DNA from: LMUY01 sp964245075
GTDB taxonomy: Bacteria > Pseudomonadota > Alphaproteobacteria > Acetobacterales > Acetobacteraceae
Direction of reading: 5' to 3'
DNA length: 64,000 nt
Assembly: GCA_964245075.1 (NCBI GenBank)
Contig: CAXTLC010000014.1
Span: 1-64,000, forward strand
The notes under the pieces were generated by a model that saw nothing but the letters and a program-made list of their open reading frames with translations, searched no databases and was not told the DNA's origin. Both the position numbers and the translations under genes were made by a program. Shown piece by piece: positions 47,555 to 56,715 of this stretch; the stretch's first letter is position 1, and each line of letters opens with the position of its first letter.

Positions 47555-48082
47555 TCACAGTGCGTCCCGCAGGCTCGCCAAGCTCAGCAGCGCAGACCGA
47601 AGCTGCTCATGCGCCTCGTCGCCCAGGCGAGTGGCCAAGCGCTGCTCGATGGTGAGCAGCGTCCTTTGAATATGCTGCATGAGCCTCAACCCTTTTGGGG
47701 AAAACCTGACGACCCGCTCACGGCCGTCCCCACGGTTCTGTTCCACGGTAACCAGGTCAAGGTCCTTGCAGGCTCGCACCAGGCTGGTGATGGCGGGTTT
47801 CGTGAAGTTCGAGCGGCCTGCCAAGTCCGTCATGCGGGTCCCGTTGGCATCCAGGTGGCGCAGCAGGTTCAGGTGCGTGTTGCGTATGCCCAGGAACTCA
47901 CTTCGATTGAGCGATTTCAGCAACGCGGCGTTGTATAGCTCGAATCCTTCATACAGAAGGCGACCAGTGTTTAGTTTACGCCAATCCTGTTTGAAGTTCA
48001 GATGATCGCCTCGAACCTTCACCACGGCTGGTTTGCTTGCTCGATCACGATCGTCAGTCTCCAGGGTTTCGTCCCGCAGCAT
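47555..48082 (-). CDS. MarR family transcriptional regulator
   Basis: A 175-residue winged-helix protein with RNTHLNLLRHLDANGTRMTD, recognition region SNFTKPAITSLVRACKDLDLV and wing EQNRGDGRERVVRFS. MarR proteins in catabolic clusters usually repress neighbouring genes until a CoA ester or aromatic ligand binds. It is convergent with the ligase gene across 51 bp. Its codon use looks more relaxed and less GC-rich than surrounding genes. It may act at the GTGAACCATC sites. Confidence 0.92.
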   Translation of the reverse strand: MLRDETLETDDRDRASKPAVVKVRGDHLNFKQDWRKLNTGRLLYEGFELYNAALLKSLNRSEFLGIRNTHLNLLRHLDANGTRMTDLAGRSNFTKPAITSLVRACKDLDLVTVEQNRGDGRERVVRFSPKGLRLMQHIQRTLLTIEQRLATRLGDEAHEQLRSALLSLASLRDAL

Positions 48083-48222
48083 CCGCCATCAAGCGGGACG
48101 TCCTCCGCTCAAGCCGTCGTTGACCAGTCCGGAACCGGAAGCATCGGCGGCCGGCAACCATCGCGAAAGCACGGCGTCGGCTCCCCGTCACTCAGGGCGC
48201 GGTGCCTTCGCCTTGCCGCCCG

Positions 48223-49110
48223 TCACTTGCCGGCTGCGACCCCATCATGCCGGAGTTGGTCGATGAACGCCTGGACAGCCATGCCCACGCGACCGCCCCG
48301 TGCCCGCGCTGTTTCGTTGACGTGGGACATCATGCCGTCTTGGTAGCACGACCGCGCGTCACCAATCCTGGCGCTGGCAGCCGCGACCGTGGCGCCCACA
48401 ACGCCTGTGTCATCCAGCGACGGGAGCCGGCTGTATCCCGAGCCGTCCTTGGCGCCGCCGGCATCATGGAAGAAGGCGGCGAACACGCCGGCCGGCACCA
48501 CCTTGTCCGGCTTGCCGCCCACCAGCGCGCCATGCGAGGCCGTGACGACGATCCGTTCGGCGTCCTCCGCCCGGAACAAAGACGCGGAGTCGATGCCGAT
48601 CACGATCCGGCACCCGCTCTCCTGGCTGATGACGAAGCGGGACTCCTGCAAGGCCGGCACAGGTTTGGCCGGCATCGCGGCGGACCGCATCCGTTCAGCG
48701 CACTCCTGCACTGTTTGGCCCGGCGCGCAGCCCAACGCTGCCGCGACCTCGTTGACGTGGCTGATGACGCCGCCGGCAAGCATGTCGGACGCGTCGGAGA
48801 TGCGGCATGACAGCGAGTCGGCAGTGGCGGCGGCGAGCCCGATGCCAGCCAGGAATGGCAGGGAGCCGATGCCGGCCTCGTCCTTGCCGACGCCCGCATC
48901 GTTCAGGATCACGGCGCGCGCGCCGCCTTTTGCAGCGCACCATCCGGCGTAAACCCCGCCATGCGACCCGGCAACGATCACCTGCCCCTGATGGGCTGGG
49001 AGCATCTTCGTGATGGTGTCCGCGGCGAATACCTGAACCCCGCGGGAACTCTCGGCGGCGGCTGGTTGTGGGCTCCCGCGTCCTGCGCCGTTGACCAAGG
49101 TGCCCTCCAT
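48223..49110 (-). CDS. unrecognised protein of two similar SHGG/NDAG/SHVNE halves
   Basis: I do not recognise a named function. The 295-residue product consists of two homologous halves. The first has AGSHGG (residues 48-52), ILNDAGVGKD (68-77), SCRISDASD and ISHVNE (116-121). The second has ASHGALVGG (191-199), FHDAGGAKDGSG (214-225), SARIGDA and MSHVNE (261-266). Conserved His, Asp, Lys and Asn at matched positions suggest an active site or ligand site in each half. No signal peptide or membrane segment is seen. An ATG at 49155 would add 15 poorly conserved residues. It is divergent from the PPC-domain gene. Confidence 0.75.
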   Translation of the reverse strand: MEGTLVNGAGRGSPQPAAAESSRGVQVFAADTITKMLPAHQGQVIVAGSHGGVYAGWCAAKGGARAVILNDAGVGKDEAGIGSLPFLAGIGLAAATADSLSCRISDASDMLAGGVISHVNEVAAALGCAPGQTVQECAERMRSAAMPAKPVPALQESRFVISQESGCRIVIGIDSASLFRAEDAERIVVTASHGALVGGKPDKVVPAGVFAAFFHDAGGAKDGSGYSRLPSLDDTGVVGATVAAASARIGDARSCYQDGMMSHVNETARARGGRVGMAVQAFIDQLRHDGVAAGK

Positions 49111-49330
49111 CGCCGTGCCTCGGGGAGACTTCGTAGAGCGGCTTGGGCGTGTCAAGGATTATGCGTGCATCGATCCCGTCCCGCGCGCGCGCCCTGCATG
49201 GCGCGCCGGCTCGCCCGGGATGCGCTTAGGTTGTTCAATATCGAGCCTTGCGGATGCGATTGAGGCTGGCGGCATCGGGCACCGGCCTGTAGTACCATCC
49301 GTGCGGAGATGGTTGCGGTGGAGCAAGTAA

Positions 49331-50233
49331 ATGAGCGATGCTGGACTGCCTGGAACGAGGCTGACGGGTTCTGGGCCGCGAAGCATTCGCCAGCCAGGAC
49401 CTGTCTCGGTTGAACGCTGTGCCGCCATTCCCGTGGCCAGCATGCCGATCGAGGCAACGCTGCCGGCCGGGTCGCTGCTCCTTGACGCGCTCCACGCGCT
49501 CTTGGCCGATGAGTTCGACTCTGCGTGCCTGACGTTGTCCGGCGGCAGCTTGGGGCCGTTCGCGTACGTCATCCCCGCGTGTTCTCCCGACGCCGACCAC
49601 GCTGCCTTCTACAGCGCAACGTTCCGGCCGCCCGGACAGACCCGGTTTGAGACTGGCACCGTCACCGTGGGCTTTCGCGAGGGGCAGCCATTCTTCCATT
49701 GCCACGGCTTGTGGACCGAAGCCGATGGCCGCCGCGGCTGCGGCCACGTCTTGCCCGACGAGACCGTGATCGCTTCACCGATCCGGGTTCGTGGGGCCGG
49801 GATCATCGGCGCCCGGTTCGAGGTGCATCCGGACAAGGAAACGGGCTACAGCCTGCTGACACCCAGGGCCACGAGCAGCCCGCGCCCGGAAGGCGCATGT
49901 CCGGCGATCGCCCTGCGGCTCGCGCCGAACCAGGACATCATCACGGCGCTCGAACAAGCGGGTGCCCACGCCGGGTTTGACCGGGCGGTGATCGTGGGGG
50001 GCGTCGGCAGCACGATCGGCGCACATTTCACCGCCGCCCCGCCGATCACGGGGTATGCAACCGAGCTTCTCGTCCGCAAGGGCGCGGTTCGATGCAATGG
50101 GCAGGGCGCACCGACGGAACTCGACGTCGTCATCGTGGACCTGGATGGCAGCATTGGCGAAGGTCGCCTGGTCGCGTTCGACAATCCCGTGCTGATCACC
50201 TTCGAGGGGGTGTTGCAGGCGGCGCGTGATTGA
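49331..50233 (+). CDS. two-domain PPC/DUF296 protein
   Basis: A 300-residue protein. The first half (about residues 38-180) matches the PPC/DUF296 fold, with CLTLSGGSLGPFAYVIP, FFHCHGLWTEADGRRGCGHV and GAGIIGARFEVH. The second half (about 195-298) has RLAPNQDIITALEQAG, AVIVGGVGSTIGAHF and VDLDGSIGEGRL, which reads as a second, more divergent copy. In plants PPC domains pair with AT-hooks, but the bacterial stand-alone proteins are of unknown function and their histidines may bind metal. No AT-hook is visible. It is divergent from the two-halved protein gene across 220 bp. Confidence 0.75.
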   Translation: MSDAGLPGTRLTGSGPRSIRQPGPVSVERCAAIPVASMPIEATLPAGSLLLDALHALLADEFDSACLTLSGGSLGPFAYVIPACSPDADHAAFYSATFRPPGQTRFETGTVTVGFREGQPFFHCHGLWTEADGRRGCGHVLPDETVIASPIRVRGAGIIGARFEVHPDKETGYSLLTPRATSSPRPEGACPAIALRLAPNQDIITALEQAGAHAGFDRAVIVGGVGSTIGAHFTAAPPITGYATELLVRKGAVRCNGQGAPTELDVVIVDLDGSIGEGRLVAFDNPVLITFEGVLQAARD

Positions 50234-50300
50234 CGTCGAGGTCGCCTGAATCCTTCCGCGAACAGACGCGCCGGCCCGGCGACGTCCATAGTTGACAGAC

Positions 50301-50328
50301 TGATTAAGCTGGTGAACCATCTTCACCA
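50301..50328. promoter_or_regulatory. candidate operator, motif copy C, with 7-bp dyad
   Basis: TGGTGAA (50310-50316) and TTCACCA (50322-50328) form a perfect dyad around CCATC, preceded by GATTAAGC. It lies about 150 bp upstream of the SDR at 50475, in the 241-bp gap after the PPC gene. Size and symmetry fit a MarR-type operator. Confidence 0.5.
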
Positions 50329-50474
50329 ACAAGACGCGGGAAGGTGAACGTGGAAGCGATTTGTGGTTACGTTCCGGGCTGCCACGCGGCACCTGTCTCG
50401 ATGGACAGGCGCCCGGCCGGCGTTGGCGTCCGGATGCTTGCCGGTCTTTCCGCGGCAACGGCGGGGTCACCTTG

Positions 50475-51233
50475 ATGCCGCGCCGGGTCGCGGTCGTGAC
50501 AGGGGGCGGCAGCGGGATCGGGGCTGCGATATGCGACCGGTTCGCGAGCGACGGCATGGCGGTCGTGGTCGCGGATCGGGACACTGCGAACGCGCAGCGC
50601 ATCGCGGCCGACATCGTGACACAGGGCGGCGATGCCGCTGCCGTGAGCATGGACGTGGCCGACCCGGCCAGCGTGGAGCAGGCCATGGCCTTCGCGGAGG
50701 AGCGGTTCGGCTCGCTCGACGTGATGGTGGCGTCCGCCGGCATCGGCATCCAGAAATCGATGCTGGAGACCTCCGTGGAGGAGTGGAGCGCGATCATCGC
50801 GGTCAACCTGACGGGCGTCTTCCTCTGCGGGAAGGCGGCGGCGATGCGCATGGCGCCGCGCAAGTTCGGCCGCATCATAAACATCTCGTCTGTCGCGGGG
50901 ATGCGCGGCATTCCAGGGCGCAGCGCCTACGGGGCGTCGAAAGGCGGCGTCAACAGCCTGACCCAGGTCATGGCCGTGGAGTTCGGCCCCCTGGGCATCA
51001 CCGTCAACAGCATCGCGCCCGGCCCGATCAACACCCCGCTCACCGACCGCATGCATACCGATGCGACGCGCCGGGCCTACACGGACGCGATGCCGCTGCA
51101 ACGCTACGGCACGCTCGCCGAGGCAGCCGGCGTCGCGTCGTTCCTTGCATCGGACGACGCGGCCTTCGTGACCGGCCACATCCTGCCCGTGGATGGCGGC
51201 ATGGCCGCAGCCGGCCCGTCGTTCCGGGTCTGA
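50475..51233 (+). CDS. SDR family oxidoreductase
   Basis: A 252-residue classical SDR: VAVVTGGGSGIGAAI, MVASAGIG, catalytic SSVAGMRGIPGRSAYGASKGG and GPINTPLTDRM with C-terminal LPVDGG. Its catalytic region is very like the SDR at 43834, so the two are probably paralogues in one pathway. ATG 50475 gives MPRRVAVVTGG. The substrate is unknown. Confidence 0.92.
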   Translation: MPRRVAVVTGGGSGIGAAICDRFASDGMAVVVADRDTANAQRIAADIVTQGGDAAAVSMDVADPASVEQAMAFAEERFGSLDVMVASAGIGIQKSMLETSVEEWSAIIAVNLTGVFLCGKAAAMRMAPRKFGRIINISSVAGMRGIPGRSAYGASKGGVNSLTQVMAVEFGPLGITVNSIAPGPINTPLTDRMHTDATRRAYTDAMPLQRYGTLAEAAGVASFLASDDAAFVTGHILPVDGGMAAAGPSFRV

Positions 51234-51310
51234 GACCCGCCGCCTCGTCATGACACGGACGCAACCTGCATGGCGCCGCCGTATGTTGCAGCTCAGGAAG
51301 GGGCACGACG

Positions 51311-52078
51311 TTGCTTGAACAATCCAAGCCCGCCCGGATCGGTCCTGGCGTCACCGCTCTCATCACCGGCGCAAGCAGCGGCATTGGCCAGGTCATCGCC
51401 ACGGAGCTTGCCGGGCAAGGCTGCAAGGTCGTGCTGGCAGCCCGGCGGAAGGACAGGCTCGACGAAATGGCCGCCGCGATCGGGCCGGACGCCCTGGCTT
51501 GGCCCATCGACCTGCGGGACGCCGCCGCGATCGACCGGTTGCCCGACGAGTTGCCGGAGCAGTTCCGGACCATCGACGTGCTGATCAACAACGCCGGCAG
51601 CGACGTTGGGGGGCGCCTGCCGTTCGTCGACCGCCTGGCATCCGACTGGGATGGGATGATCGATACCAACTTGCGCGCCGTGTTCAGGGTCACGCGAGCG
51701 GTGCTGCCGGGCATGCTGCAACGCGGCCGGGGCGACATCGTCAACCTGGGATCCATCTCGGGCGTACGGTCTTACCCCAACGTGACCGCCTATGGAGCCA
51801 CCAAGGCGGCGATCCACATGTTCAGCGAGAACCTGCGCTCGGAACTCGCCGGGTCGGGAGTGCGCCTGTTCGAGGTGCTGCCCGGCCCCGTTCGAACCGA
51901 GTTCATGGATGTGCGGTTCGGCGGCGACCAGGACCGGATCGAGCGCTATTGGAAGGAACTGAGCGAGAGCGCGCCGCTGGAGGCCGAGGATGTCGCCCGG
52001 TGCGTGTTGTTCGCCTTGGCGCAGCCGCCCCATGTCACGCTCTCGCAGATCGTCATGATGCCCTCCGCCCGGTGCTGA
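51311..52078 (+). CDS. SDR family oxidoreductase (YdfG-like)
   Basis: A 255-residue SDR with ALITGASSGIGQVIA, an Arg-rich segment VLAARRKDR that favours NADP, LINNAGSDVGG and active-site SISGVRSYPNVTAYGATKAA. It resembles 3-hydroxy acid dehydrogenases acting on serine or 3-hydroxyisobutyrate. It starts at TTG 51311 with AGGAAGGGG upstream. Next comes the TRAP transporter, which may import its substrate. Confidence 0.88.
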   Translation: MLEQSKPARIGPGVTALITGASSGIGQVIATELAGQGCKVVLAARRKDRLDEMAAAIGPDALAWPIDLRDAAAIDRLPDELPEQFRTIDVLINNAGSDVGGRLPFVDRLASDWDGMIDTNLRAVFRVTRAVLPGMLQRGRGDIVNLGSISGVRSYPNVTAYGATKAAIHMFSENLRSELAGSGVRLFEVLPGPVRTEFMDVRFGGDQDRIERYWKELSESAPLEAEDVARCVLFALAQPPHVTLSQIVMMPSARC

Positions 52079-52170
52079 CGGCCTTGCTGCCCGGCTCCAG
52101 CGGCAAAGCCCAAGGGCATGGTTGCCTAAGATAGCCACGAGACGTCCAAGAGAGTTCGAAAGAAAACACA

Positions 52171-53181
52171 ATGATCAAGATCGCTCGCCGTGGCATGGTC
52201 GCAGGCGTTGGCGCCGCGTTGGCAATGCCCGCCATCTCCACCCGGGCACGCGCTGCGGAGATCACGCTCAAATACGCCAACAACGCGAGCCTCGATCATC
52301 CGGTCAACATCCGTGCCAGCCAGATCGCGGAGCGCATCAAGGCCGACACCGACGGGCGTGTCGAGATGCAGATCTTCGCAAACAGCCAGCTCGGGGCCGA
52401 CACCGACATGCTGAGCCAGCTTCGCTCAGGCGGCGTCGAGATGATGACGCTTTCCGGCTTGATCCTCAGCATCCTTGTTCCCGCGGCCTCGATCAACGGC
52501 GTAGGCTTCGCCTTTCCGGATTATGCAACGGTCTGGAAGGCGATGGACGGAAGCCTTGGCGAGTACATCCGCGGCCAGATCGCCAAGTCGGGCCTGATCG
52601 CGATGGATCGCATCTGGGACAACGGCTTCCGGCAGGTCACGGCGAGCAGCAAGCCGATCAAGACGCAGCAGGATTTGGAAGGCTTCAAGATAAGGGTCCC
52701 GGTCAGCCCCCTTTGGACGTCCTTGTTCAAGTCGCTTGGCGCTGCGCCAACCGGAATAAACTTTTCCGAAACGTACTCGGCGTTGCAGACCCACATCGTG
52801 GACGGGCAGGAGCAGCCGCTCGTCGTCATCGACACCTCGAAGCTTTACGAGGTGCAGAAGTTCTGCTCCCTGACCAACCACATGTGGGACGGCTACTGGT
52901 GGCTGGTAAACCGGCGTGCATGGGCCGCGATCCCGGAAGCTCTGCGCACGGTCGTCGCCAAGCACATAAACCAGGGGGCGCTGGACGAGCGGGCGGACGT
53001 CGCATCCCTTAATTCGAGCCTGCAAACAACGCTCGAACAGAAGAAACTGGTATTCAACACGGTTGAGACGGCGTCGTTCGTCGCAGCCCTCCGCAAGAAC
53101 GGCTTCTATGCGGAATGGAAGGGAAAGTACGGCGACGAAGCCTGGGCACTCCTGGAGCAAGCCTGCGGCAAGTTGACGTGA
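52171..53181 (+). CDS. dctP: TRAP transporter substrate-binding protein (DctP family)
   Basis: A 336-residue periplasmic binding protein with a signal containing ARRGMVAGVGAALAMPAIS, possibly Tat-dependent. Mature features are FANSQLGADTDMLSQLRSGG, the carboxylate-binding Arg region GFKIRVPVSPLW and NFSETYSALQTHIVDGQE. TRAP ligands are mostly carboxylates. It is coupled by GTGA to the fused permease gene. Confidence 0.93.
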   Translation: MIKIARRGMVAGVGAALAMPAISTRARAAEITLKYANNASLDHPVNIRASQIAERIKADTDGRVEMQIFANSQLGADTDMLSQLRSGGVEMMTLSGLILSILVPAASINGVGFAFPDYATVWKAMDGSLGEYIRGQIAKSGLIAMDRIWDNGFRQVTASSKPIKTQQDLEGFKIRVPVSPLWTSLFKSLGAAPTGINFSETYSALQTHIVDGQEQPLVVIDTSKLYEVQKFCSLTNHMWDGYWWLVNRRAWAAIPEALRTVVAKHINQGALDERADVASLNSSLQTTLEQKKLVFNTVETASFVAALRKNGFYAEWKGKYGDEAWALLEQACGKLT

Positions 53182-55043
53182 CGTCTGCGGACACCGCTGT
53201 TCTGGCAACTTCCGCTCCGCGGCAGTGGCTGTCGCGGGCGGAGTCCATCCTGGGAACCACGCTGGATGCGGCGGCGGCCGCGCTGGTCGTCACGGAAATC
53301 GTGGTGCTGCTGGCCGGCGTGTTCGCCAGGTTCGCGCTCCGCTCGCCGCTGGTGTGGAGCGATGAACTCGCCTCCGCCCTGTTCCTGTGGCTCGCGATGC
53401 TGGGCGCGGTCATCGCGAGCCGCCGTTCGGTCCACATGCGGATGAGCGCGCTGACCAGCAGGCTCCCGCCGCCATGGCGGGCGTTCTTCGAGGCGGTCGC
53501 GACGGCTGCCGCCGGCGCTTTCCTCTTGCTGCTGATCGTTCCCGGCGTCGATTACGCGACCGACCAGAACATCATCACGTCTCCCGCCCTTGAGATCCCG
53601 GATTCCTGGCGGGCTGCCGCGCTGCCCGTCGGACTTGGCCTTATGCTGCTGGCCTACCTGCTGCGCTTGTTGGTGAGCGCGCGGCCGCTGGTCGTGTTGG
53701 CGGCCTTGCTGAGCGTGGCGGCCATCGCGGCGGCACTCTGGCTCGCTTCCCCGGTGCTGATGCCGCTCGGCAAGATCAACCTGCTGATATTCTTCGTTGG
53801 CGGCGTGAGCGTCATGGTGTTTGCGGGCGTGCCGATCGCGTTCTGCTTCGGGTTGAGCACGGTGGCGTTCCTGGCCGTCACCACTCACCTGCCGCTGACG
53901 ATCGTGATCGGCCGCATGGATGGCGGCATGTCGCAGCTCATCCTGCTCGCCGTCCCCTTGTTCGTGTTCCTCGGCGCGTTGCTCGAGATGACGGGCATGG
54001 CAGAGGTCATGGTGCGCTTCCTGTCCAGCTTGCTCGGCCACGTGAAAGGCGGGCTGAGCTACGTCCTGATCGGGGCGATGTACCTGGTCAGCGGGGTGTC
54101 GGGTGCCAAGGCGGCCGACATGGCGGCGGTCGCGCCGGTGCTGTTCCCCGAGATGCAGCGGCGCGGCGCCCGCCCGGGTGACCTGGTCGCGCTCCTGGCG
54201 GCGACGGGCGCGCAGACGGAAACCGTGCCGCCGAGCTTGGTGCTCATCACGGTCGGTTCGGTCACCGGCGTCTCGATCGGCGCGTTGTTCACCGCGGGCC
54301 TGCTTCCCAGCGCGCTCCTTGCTGCCGCGCTCTGCGCCATCGTCTGGTCACGCCACCGCGGTGACGCGGTGCCCGCCGTGGACCGCGCGGGCTGGCGGCA
54401 GGTGACCCGCTTCCTCCTCGTCGCGGTGCCCGCGCTGGTTCTGCCGTTCGTGGTTCGATTTGCCGTCATCGAGGGCATCGCGACGGCGACCGAGGTTTCG
54501 ACCATCGGCATTGCCTACTGCGCCATCATCGGGCCGCTGGCTTACCGGGGACTCCGGTTGCAGCGGCTCTACGCGGCCCTGGTCGACACCGCGGCGCTGT
54601 CAGGCGCCATCCTGCTGATCATCGGCACGGCGACGGCCATGGCTTGGGCGCTGACCCAGTCCGGTTTCTCGCGCCAGCTTGCCCTCGCCATGGGCAACCT
54701 CCCCGGCGGGGCGGCCATGTTCCTGGCCGTTTCGATCGTCGCCTTCGCCGTCCTGGGCAGCGTGCTGGAGGGTATTCCAGCCATCGTGCTCTTCGGTCCG
54801 TTGCTGTTCCCCATCGCGCGCCAAGTCGGCGTGAACGAGGTCCATTACGCGATCGTGGTCGTCCTCGCCATGGGGCTCGGGCTTTTCGCGCCGCCGTTCG
54901 GCGTCGGCTACTACGCGGCGTGCGCGATATCGCAGGTTGACCCGAACGAGGGCATGCGGCCGATCTGGGGCTACCTGCTTGCCCTGCTGATAGGCTTGAT
55001 CATCGTCGCCGCCGTGCCGTGGCTGTCGATCGGCTTCCTGTGA
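53178..55043 (+). CDS. fused TRAP transporter small and large permease (DctQM)
   Basis: A 621-residue protein. Residues about 1-165 form the DctQ part with four spans (LVWSDELASALFLWLAMLGA). The remainder is DctM with VFAGVPIAFCFGLS, the VSGVSGAKAADMAAVAPVL segment and LFAPPFGVGYYAACAI. It drives uptake with the sodium or proton gradient. It starts at GTG 53178, overlapping the dctP stop. Fused QM permeases are known; the fusion guarantees stoichiometry. Confidence 0.92.
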   Translation: MTSADTAVLATSAPRQWLSRAESILGTTLDAAAAALVVTEIVVLLAGVFARFALRSPLVWSDELASALFLWLAMLGAVIASRRSVHMRMSALTSRLPPPWRAFFEAVATAAAGAFLLLLIVPGVDYATDQNIITSPALEIPDSWRAAALPVGLGLMLLAYLLRLLVSARPLVVLAALLSVAAIAAALWLASPVLMPLGKINLLIFFVGGVSVMVFAGVPIAFCFGLSTVAFLAVTTHLPLTIVIGRMDGGMSQLILLAVPLFVFLGALLEMTGMAEVMVRFLSSLLGHVKGGLSYVLIGAMYLVSGVSGAKAADMAAVAPVLFPEMQRRGARPGDLVALLAATGAQTETVPPSLVLITVGSVTGVSIGALFTAGLLPSALLAAALCAIVWSRHRGDAVPAVDRAGWRQVTRFLLVAVPALVLPFVVRFAVIEGIATATEVSTIGIAYCAIIGPLAYRGLRLQRLYAALVDTAALSGAILLIIGTATAMAWALTQSGFSRQLALAMGNLPGGAAMFLAVSIVAFAVLGSVLEGIPAIVLFGPLLFPIARQVGVNEVHYAIVVVLAMGLGLFAPPFGVGYYAACAISQVDPNEGMRPIWGYLLALLIGLIIVAAVPWLSIGFL

Positions 55044-55065
55044 TGCGGCGTCGTTCTGCGTCCCG

Positions 55066-56715
55066 TCAGGGAAGTGAGGCGGCCATGCCGTCCCGTTGCG
55101 GGTCGGCGCCGCCGTCCAGGATGCCGTCGAACAGGCTGATGCCGTGCACCCCGGCGAAGGCGTAGGACAGCGGTGACCGCCTGACGGTGTAGCCCATCGC
55201 CTCCACCGCACGCTGCACCCCGGCCGGGATGCGGTTGCTGACGTCGATGGCGTCGCCCGTGGCGACGAAGCGCGGGGCGCTCACCGCTTCCTGCATGCCC
55301 ATGCCCCAATCCAGCACGTTGAGCACGACTTGCAGCACGCCCAGCGTGATCCACGTCCCGCCGGGGGCGCCCAGCGTCAGGACGGGCACCCCATCCCTGG
55401 TGACGATCGAGGGGCACATGGACGCGAACCGGCGCTTGCCCGGCGCGATCGACCCGGCCCGCCCGGGACGGGGGTCGAACACGCTCATGCAGCCGTTCAG
55501 GATGAAGCCGGTGCCCGGCGGGATCACCCCGGACGGGATGCCGAGCGAGTGGGTGAGCGACACCACCAGCCCGTCGGCGTCCACGCACGACACGTGCGTC
55601 GTTTCCTTCGCGTCGCCCGCCGGGCCTCCCAGCCGCGGCACGGACGCCTTCTCGCCCCGCCTTATGCCGGCGGCGCAGGCGTCGGCGTAGTCGTCCGACA
55701 GCAAGCGGCGGGTCGGAGGCGTCACGAAGCGCGGATCGCTGATGTGGGCATCCTTGTCCCTGGTGGCGATCTTCATCGCTTCCGCCACCACGCGGATGTA
55801 GCCGGGGCTGTTATGGCCCAGCGACACCAGGTCGAAGCGTTCCAGGATGCGGAGCATCTCGGCCACCATGATGCCCCCGCCCGGCGGCTGGTTGGTCGCG
55901 AACTCGTAGCCGCGGTAGCTGATCCGGATCGGCTCCTGCGCTTCGGGCACGAAACTGGCCAGGTCGGCCTCCGTCAGCAAGCCGCCGTGGGCCGCCATGT
56001 CGTCCGCGATGCGCCGCGCCAGCGGGCCGGTGTAGAACGCGGCGGCGCCATCGCAGGCGACCAGCCGCAGCGTGCCCGCCAGGTCCGGGTTGCGGATCAC
56101 CTGGCCGATCTTGGCGTAGCTGCCGTCCGGTTGCAGGTAGATGCGCCGCCCGTCCGCGCTGACGCCGAGCTTCTCGCCGTAGTTCATGCGCCCGTACTTG
56201 CGCTCGTCCTGCGTGAACACCGTGTAGCTGTGCGGCCGGACCAGCCAGCCGGATTCGGCCAAGGCGATCGCGGGGCCGAACAGGCTGGCCCAGGGCGCGC
56301 GGCCCAACTGGGCATGGGCTTGCGCCAGCACGGCCAGGATTCCCGGCACCGTGACGGCCGCGTGGCCGCACTCGTTGACGAAGTCCCGCAGGATGAAGCC
56401 GAAGCCGTCCGGCGTTTCCCCCAGCACGCGGTCGGCCCACATGGCGGGGGTGCATGCCGCCGGGCAGCCGCCCTGGCCATCCAGCAGCAAGGTCGTGCCG
56501 CTCCGCGGGTCCAGCGCATGGAGCACGCCGTAGCCGCCCAGGCCGGACATCAGCGGGTCCACCACGCCCTGCGCCAGCGCGGCTGCGACCGCGGCGTCGA
56601 TCGCGTTGCCGCCGGCTTCCAAGGTGGTCAGCCCGGCGTCCGCGGCCTCCGGTTGCGCCGCGACGACCATCGCGCGCGCGGGGGGCACGCGGCGCGGCGG
56701 CCTCGGCACGCTCAC
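55066..56715 (-). CDS. gamma-glutamyltransferase family protein
   Basis: An Ntn-hydrolase of 549 residues. The self-processing nucleophile Thr is in KETTHVSCVDADG, followed by SLTHSLGIPSG and FILNGCMSVFDPRPG; the N-terminal part has EAADAGLTTLEAGGNAIDAA. No clear signal peptide precedes it, so a cytoplasmic enzyme of the YwrD/acylase-like branch is likely. It could hydrolyse gamma-glutamyl amides or other acyl amides. It starts at GTG 56715, overlapping the stop of the CoA-transferase gene. Confidence 0.88.
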   Translation of the reverse strand: MSVPRPPRRVPPARAMVVAAQPEAADAGLTTLEAGGNAIDAAVAAALAQGVVDPLMSGLGGYGVLHALDPRSGTTLLLDGQGGCPAACTPAMWADRVLGETPDGFGFILRDFVNECGHAAVTVPGILAVLAQAHAQLGRAPWASLFGPAIALAESGWLVRPHSYTVFTQDERKYGRMNYGEKLGVSADGRRIYLQPDGSYAKIGQVIRNPDLAGTLRLVACDGAAAFYTGPLARRIADDMAAHGGLLTEADLASFVPEAQEPIRISYRGYEFATNQPPGGGIMVAEMLRILERFDLVSLGHNSPGYIRVVAEAMKIATRDKDAHISDPRFVTPPTRRLLSDDYADACAAGIRRGEKASVPRLGGPAGDAKETTHVSCVDADGLVVSLTHSLGIPSGVIPPGTGFILNGCMSVFDPRPGRAGSIAPGKRRFASMCPSIVTRDGVPVLTLGAPGGTWITLGVLQVVLNVLDWGMGMQEAVSAPRFVATGDAIDVSNRIPAGVQRAVEAMGYTVRRSPLSYAFAGVHGISLFDGILDGGADPQRDGMAASLP

